A program made the position numbers and the translations under genes. Shown here in pieces: positions 58,201 to 64,000 of a stretch of 64,000 bases of DNA. The notes beneath the pieces are model-generated. The model was not told the origin of the DNA and searched no databases. It was given only the letters and a program-made list of their open reading frames with translations. This DNA is from Acidobacteriota bacterium (GTDB lineage: Bacteria; Acidobacteriota; Terriglobia; Terriglobales; Acidobacteriaceae), in contig JAJZBZ010000003.1 of the NCBI GenBank assembly GCA_021846275.1, forward strand, positions 496,001 through 560,000, given 5' to 3'. Each line of letters starts with the position of its first letter. Within the stretch, counting starts at the first letter, position 1.

Positions 58201-59010
58201 CAAGCGACTATCGACGAAGCAACCGCGATACCTTCACCCAGCGCCAGGCTGCTGCCGATGCTGGACGCCGCCGCGCGACTACCCGAGCTTGCGCGGCAGT
58301 TTGCTGACGTCTGGCCGCCGGATACTGGCCAACTGTTGTCCGGCACGGACGGGAAAACAACCAGCCACTGGGCACCGCTCGGCGCATGGCTCGTGCTGCG
58401 CAGCGCGATGCCGCAAAGCTCTTCGCCTCGCAAAATCAGTCAGCAGGAAGCTGCGGAACATTTCGACGCTCTTTACCTGCGCCCGGCACTCGCCGAGCAC
58501 CTGCGCTCGCTCGGCGCAGACAACGGCCACGACAGCGAGGAAAGCTGGCGCGCAGCCGCTCGCGTTCGCCTGCTGCTGCGCTGGCCCGGACTGGCATCCG
58601 TCACCCAACCCGAATTCTGGCTGGACGGCGACGCTCGCTGGCTCACCGGACTCCACACGCACGACGGCATCGAATACTTCCGCAAGGAAGACCTCGAATC
58701 GCTGCTCTGCTGGCTTGCCCTGCCCACTCTGCTCGCCATCGCAGCCAATCCCGACAACGCCGCGCGATGCGAAGCTCTGAAACAACTCGAAGCCGAGATT
58801 GCAGCCTCGTGCGCCGCTGCGGAAACCTGCGGCTACCAACTCGACCGCTGGTTCGCCGCTGAAGCAAGCCACGAGCCAGCAGCAAAGAAAACCACGACCG
58901 ACGCTGCAACAGAGGCCAGCGGCACAGCAGCCAATCCCGAAACGCAACCGGAAGCGAAACCCGAAGCCGCGTCGGACACCCTGCCAGAGGCTAACGAACG
59001 CGGAGCGTAA
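55210..59010 (+). CDS. Large alpha-amylase family (GH13-like) glycosidase
   Basis: LASDMVPNHMGIDSPWV, IIRFDAAMVLAKRHVQRLWFP, TLLLAEAFWLLEGYF; ~1266 aa with low-complexity C-terminal insertions. Confidence 0.8.
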   Translation: MEFHIARSLRNQLQVDGLLFQYTGNAIFADVTASRRLATRLTQIRRAQSDPDRIVHGGALFAMGMIDELNHALLAHYRQTVDPALNAEALQWFAAQIGEDNLDRLLLAFVEHFPNVAVYQGVVTAAEWLAGASDGLSHREAVLEELTLLWLANRNPAFARFRELFDDTALRLETDYAAVTAALPEFLDSRPPLDTGSLFQALAAPMLAAPESLTAQLEFIRERWTPWLGEGLRRALVAIGTVREEEIAIWMQFHPPGPDQHRHAEPGRSDVGFRGDEYIGFDEEWQREFVLGPDGRRTRRYSADYQAPLHEYEAFSSDVAWMPNVVMVAKSTYVWLEQLSQKHLRHIHRLDQIPDEELALLAERGINALWLIGLWERSIASRNIKRLRGQSDAVASAYSLRDYSIAEDLGGGSAYASLRDRAARFGIRLASDMVPNHMGIDSPWVIEHPEWFLSLPHSPFPGYSFNGPDISPDSRVEIKIEDHYYDQSDAAVVFRLRHHNENTTRFVFHGNDGTSFAWNDTAQLDYSRHWVREHVIQTILHVAHMFPIIRFDAAMVLAKRHVQRLWFPLPGTTGSIPSRAEHAISQDEFDALMPHEFWREVVDRVAAEVPGTLLLAEAFWLLEGYFVRTLGMHRVYNSAFMHMLRDEENAKYRSYLKKTIEFDPDILKRYVNFMSNPDEKTAIDQFSDGDKCFGVATLLSTLPGLPMFAHGQIEGYTERYGMEFKRARMNEQPRAELIARHQREIAPLLHRRWLFSESTHFALFDFITDHGTVDENVYAYSNRAGDQRALVLYNNRYGSTRGHILISAAFMDKGSGHMRQTVMAQALDLPHEADLIVAWRDHASGLHHLRRSTDFHTYGLEISLRGYQRAVLLDWQLLRPSDDARWDTLCDALAGRGVGNLEEALARMRLRPLHEALAATLTHETLSTLTQSSPSPSETRWKPLARAVDAFAAQLASELATSQTAAKTTITHNEATGTAQSEADPKPTETAATTDANQATIDEATAIPSPSARLLPMLDAAARLPELARQFADVWPPDTGQLLSGTDGKTTSHWAPLGAWLVLRSAMPQSSSPRKISQQEAAEHFDALYLRPALAEHLRSLGADNGHDSEESWRAAARVRLLLRWPGLASVTQPEFWLDGDARWLTGLHTHDGIEYFRKEDLESLLCWLALPTLLAIAANPDNAARCEALKQLEAEIAASCAAAETCGYQLDRWFAAEASHEPAAKKTTTDAATEASGTAANPETQPEAKPEAASDTLPEANERGA

Positions 59011-59030
59011 ACCTCACTCGCGATTCCAAA

Positions 59031-59065
59031 CAAAAAGCGGAAGCCCGGCAATCTGCCGGGCTTCC
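59031..59065 (-). terminator. Rho-independent terminator downstream of rpoC (possibly bidirectional)
   Basis: GGAAGCCCGGCA-ATC-TGCCGGGCTTCC perfect 12-bp stem; minus strand followed by GCTTTTTG. Confidence 0.8.
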
Positions 59066-59087
59066 GTGTCCGTGATTCAACAGCCGA

Positions 59088-63281
<4,194 letters not shown>

Positions 63282-63438
63282 TTCTTTCCTCCTTGACGCC
63301 TGCCTCTGGCCTGCGTCGCGGCTGCCCCAGGGAATTCTTTCGGGAGTTCTGCCCCACCCTGGTTGGTGGATCTCTCCACCGGGGCAGTTCCCATGCCGCG
63401 AGCGCGCCGCCAGCCACACGGCCAGCGGCTCATCCCGC

Positions 63439-64000
<562 letters not shown>

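Overview
GC-rich chromosomal window, probably from an Acidobacteriaceae-type acidobacterium. This is inferred from an ADOP-type PadR/permease pair and a large CarboxypepD_reg/Cna-B-like TonB receptor; no taxonomy search was run. Left chromosomal part (1-19.1 kb): 3' part of a cysH-like PAPS/APS reductase, a TauE/SafE exporter, and an L-fucose catabolic locus (GH29 fucosidase, TonB receptor, LacI regulator, Zn-dehydrogenase, FucP-like permease, FucU/RbsD-like mutarotase, L-fucose-dehydrogenase-like SDR). These are followed by recQ, two tandem AhpD-like genes and a frameshifted MFS transporter. Right chromosomal part (50.8-64 kb): tRNA-Cys, tRNA-Gly, HD-GYP protein, YceH-like protein, Gfo/Idh/MocA oxidoreductase, large GH13 protein, rpoC and the 3' part of rpoB. 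Between them lies a ~31.6 kb integrative genomic island bounded by a perfect 50-bp direct repeat (19187-19236 and 50790-50839). The repeat is the 3' part of the tRNA-Cys gene, and a tyrosine integrase and a small HTH/excisionase-like ORF sit next to the intact tRNA. The island carries (i) a five-gene same-strand cassette (DGQHR/ParB-like protein, DUF2622/GhoS-like small protein, wHTH-like protein, HEPN-like protein with RNxxxH, Abi_C-like protein) convergent with a SIR2-like gene, the best candidate for an undescribed defence system; (ii) a type III-like Mod/Res locus expanded with a PLD/SNF2 helicase and a DUF4391 protein, with a VapBC-like toxin-antitoxin pair embedded; (iii) a SAVED-like (CBASS) remnant cut by an IS66 end; (iv) a PadR plus ADOP permease pair with two palindromic operators; (v) several IS elements, including an ISL3-like transposase split into two ORFs; and (vi) unexplained palindromic DNA: a 26-bp-arm perfect palindrome next to the integrase, and a cluster of GACCTCTGC/GCAGAGGTC hairpins partly repeated 7 kb away so that it brackets the candidate cassette.
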